In this document: in pieces, positions 5,164 through 6,042 of the stretch
How the letters are laid out: each line of letters begins with the position of its first letter
Position numbering within the stretch: position 1 is the stretch's first letter
DNA from: Bacteroides sp.
GTDB taxonomy: Bacteria > Bacteroidota > Bacteroidia > Bacteroidales > Bacteroidaceae
Assembly: GCA_030529405.1 (NCBI GenBank)
Contig: JAUMWZ010000102.1
Location: 1 to 6,042 of the forward strand
Reading direction: 5' to 3'
Length of the DNA stretch: 6,042 bases
The notes under the pieces: generated by a model
The model's database searches: none
Told to the model about the DNA's origin: nothing
The model's input: only the letters and a program-made list of their open reading frames with translations
Position numbers and translations under genes: made by a program

Positions 5164-5724
5164 ATGAAGAAATTCAGATGTACTGTATGTGGACACATAC
5201 ATGAAGGCGATTCTGCCCCTGAAAGATGCCCATTATGTAAGGTAGGTGCAGACAAATTTGTAGAAATCACAGAAACAGAAGGAGGAGCATTGTCTTTTGC
5301 AGACGAGCATGTATTAGGCGTTGCTAAGGGCTGTGACGATGAAATGATACAAGACCTACGTAATCACTTCATGGCAGAATGCACAGAAGTGGGAATGTAT
5401 CTTGCTATGAGCCGTCAAGCAGATAGAGAAGGTTATCCAGAAGTATCTGAGGCTTTCAAAAGATATGCTTTTGAAGAAGCTGACCACGCATCACGCTTTG
5501 CAGAGTTATTAGGAGAATGTGTGTGGAACACAGAAACAAACCTAAAGAAACGTATGGAAGCTGAACAAGGAGCTTGTGAAGACAAGAAACGCATTGCAAC
5601 AAGAGCCAAATCGCTAAACCTTGATGCTATACACGACACTGTTCACGAAATGTGTAAAGACGAAGCTCGTCACGGAAAGGGATTTGAAGGACTTTACAAC
5701 AGATATTTCAAGAATAAGAAATAA
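5164..5724 (+). CDS. Rubrerythrin-family NADH peroxidase with N-terminal rubredoxin domain (reverse rubrerythrin type)
   Basis: This is a cytoplasmic non-haem diiron peroxidase that reduces hydrogen peroxide using electrons relayed from NADH through its own rubredoxin centre. It serves oxidative-stress defence in anaerobes. From ATG at 5164 it has 186 residues. The rubredoxin-like Fe(Cys)4 site comes first: CTVC at 6-9 and CPLC at 22-25. A four-helix diiron domain follows (about 60-186). Likely iron ligands are Glu72 (in AECTEVGMY), Glu105/His108 (EExxH), a Glu of the third helix (134 or 139) and Glu167/His170 (ExxH). In classical rubrerythrin the rubredoxin domain is C-terminal, so this is the reversed arrangement. 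An upstream in-frame TTG at 5158 is a worse start than the ATG, since the family begins MKKFRCTVCG. It is monocistronic, with its own promoter and terminator. No electron-donor gene lies beside it in the window. Confidence 0.94.
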   Translation: MKKFRCTVCGHIHEGDSAPERCPLCKVGADKFVEITETEGGALSFADEHVLGVAKGCDDEMIQDLRNHFMAECTEVGMYLAMSRQADREGYPEVSEAFKRYAFEEADHASRFAELLGECVWNTETNLKKRMEAEQGACEDKKRIATRAKSLNLDAIHDTVHEMCKDEARHGKGFEGLYNRYFKNKK

Positions 5725-5754
5725 GAAGTCTTATTCTCGCTTATTAAACAACAT

Positions 5755-5802
5755 GGGCTACACAGTATGCTTGATATGATTGAAAGCAAAACTGTGTAGC
5801 CC
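5755..5802 (+). terminator. Long hairpin downstream of the rubrerythrin gene, probable terminator
   Basis: GGGCTACACAGT (5755-5766) and ACTGTGTAGCCC (5791-5802) form a perfect 12-bp stem. An inner stem, TGCTT/AAGCA (5768-5772 with 5784-5788), caps it. It begins 30 bases after the stop codon. The tail TAATTCTTATAT has few consecutive T residues, so termination may be weak or the structure may mainly protect the mRNA 3' end. Confidence 0.68.
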
Positions 5803-5883
5803 TAATTCTTATATGTTACAACAGATAACTCTTTAACACTAATTCTTTACGGAAAAAGATTATACTATCTGTAAATAAAGTCG

Positions 5884-6042
5884 ATTACATACAGTCAAAA
5901 CACATCACATATACTACATATATAAAACTAAAAGAACTATGAACCTATATACATCTCTTTTTAGCACCATATATACCTCTTTTCCAAAGCATATATAATC
6001 TACTTACAAACTGTATATAGCTTGAAAGTCAGTTGTATATTG
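5884..6042. repeat. Array C: degenerate TATATA-centred repeats, running off the window
   Basis: Cores start at 5946, 5970, 5992, 6014 and 6036 (spacing 24, 22, 22 and 22). Weaker ones lie at about 5886, 5908 and 5919. AAACTGTATATAGCT (6008-6022) is the exact reverse complement of 4959-4973, so units occur in both orientations. The last 36 bases align without gaps to 2965-3000 (29 identical). The array continues past the window end. Bases 5803-5883, between the terminator and the array, show nothing recognisable. Confidence 0.6.
5896..5910. repeat. 15-base exact direct repeat, copy 2
   Basis: CAAAACACATCACAT is identical to 3086-3100. It lies inside the weakly conserved left part of array C. 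Confidence 0.45.

Noticed and set aside
5433..5639. Minus-strand open frame of 68 codons
   Set aside because: It is antisense to the rubrerythrin coding sequence.

Overview
The window reads as chromosomal DNA from an AT-rich member of the Bacteroidales (Bacteroidota). Four things point there: the family make-up (RibB/RibBA N-terminus, long-form LptF/LptG permease, a Bacteroidota-type START-like protein, an N-terminal-rubredoxin rubrerythrin), the near absence of Shine-Dalgarno sequences, a lipoprotein with acidic residues just after its cysteine, and several promoters fitting the Bacteroidota consensus TTTG-N19-21-TAnnTTTG. The genus cannot be fixed from the sequence.

Layout. Bases 1-2417 hold three minus-strand genes, read right to left: a START-like protein (2019-2405), an LptF/LptG-type permease (469-1938) and the first 147 codons of ribB/ribBA, cut by the window edge (1-441). 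A good promoter lies just upstream of the permease and a weaker one upstream of the START-like gene. Bases 2783-2856 are a plus-strand tRNA with anticodon CAU, with its own consensus promoter and a strong terminator. Bases 3174-4646 encode a minus-strand lipoprotein of unknown function with an Asn/Glu/Gln/Gly tandem-repeat linker, a promoter at about 4726-4756 and an intrinsic terminator at 3113-3146. Bases 5164-5724 encode a plus-strand rubrerythrin/NADH peroxidase, with a consensus promoter, a leader of about 100 nt containing a hairpin, and a 12-bp-stem terminator.

The genes are ordinary for the group: envelope biogenesis (LPS export permease), riboflavin synthesis, translation, a surface or periplasmic lipoprotein and peroxide defence. 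They do not form one pathway. The permease and ribB/ribBA are 27 bases apart and probably co-transcribed.

The unusual part is between the genes. Three intergenic stretches (about 2962-3073, 4866-4976 and 5884-6042 onward) carry runs of a degenerate unit centred on TATATA and flanked by AGTTT or AAACT, with centres mostly 22 bases apart (about two helical turns). A further copy sits next to the tRNA promoter. The 13-mer TATATACAGTTTA occurs three times exactly. These clusters surround the lipoprotein and rubrerythrin genes, do not look like CRISPR, and are the best candidate here for something undescribed.
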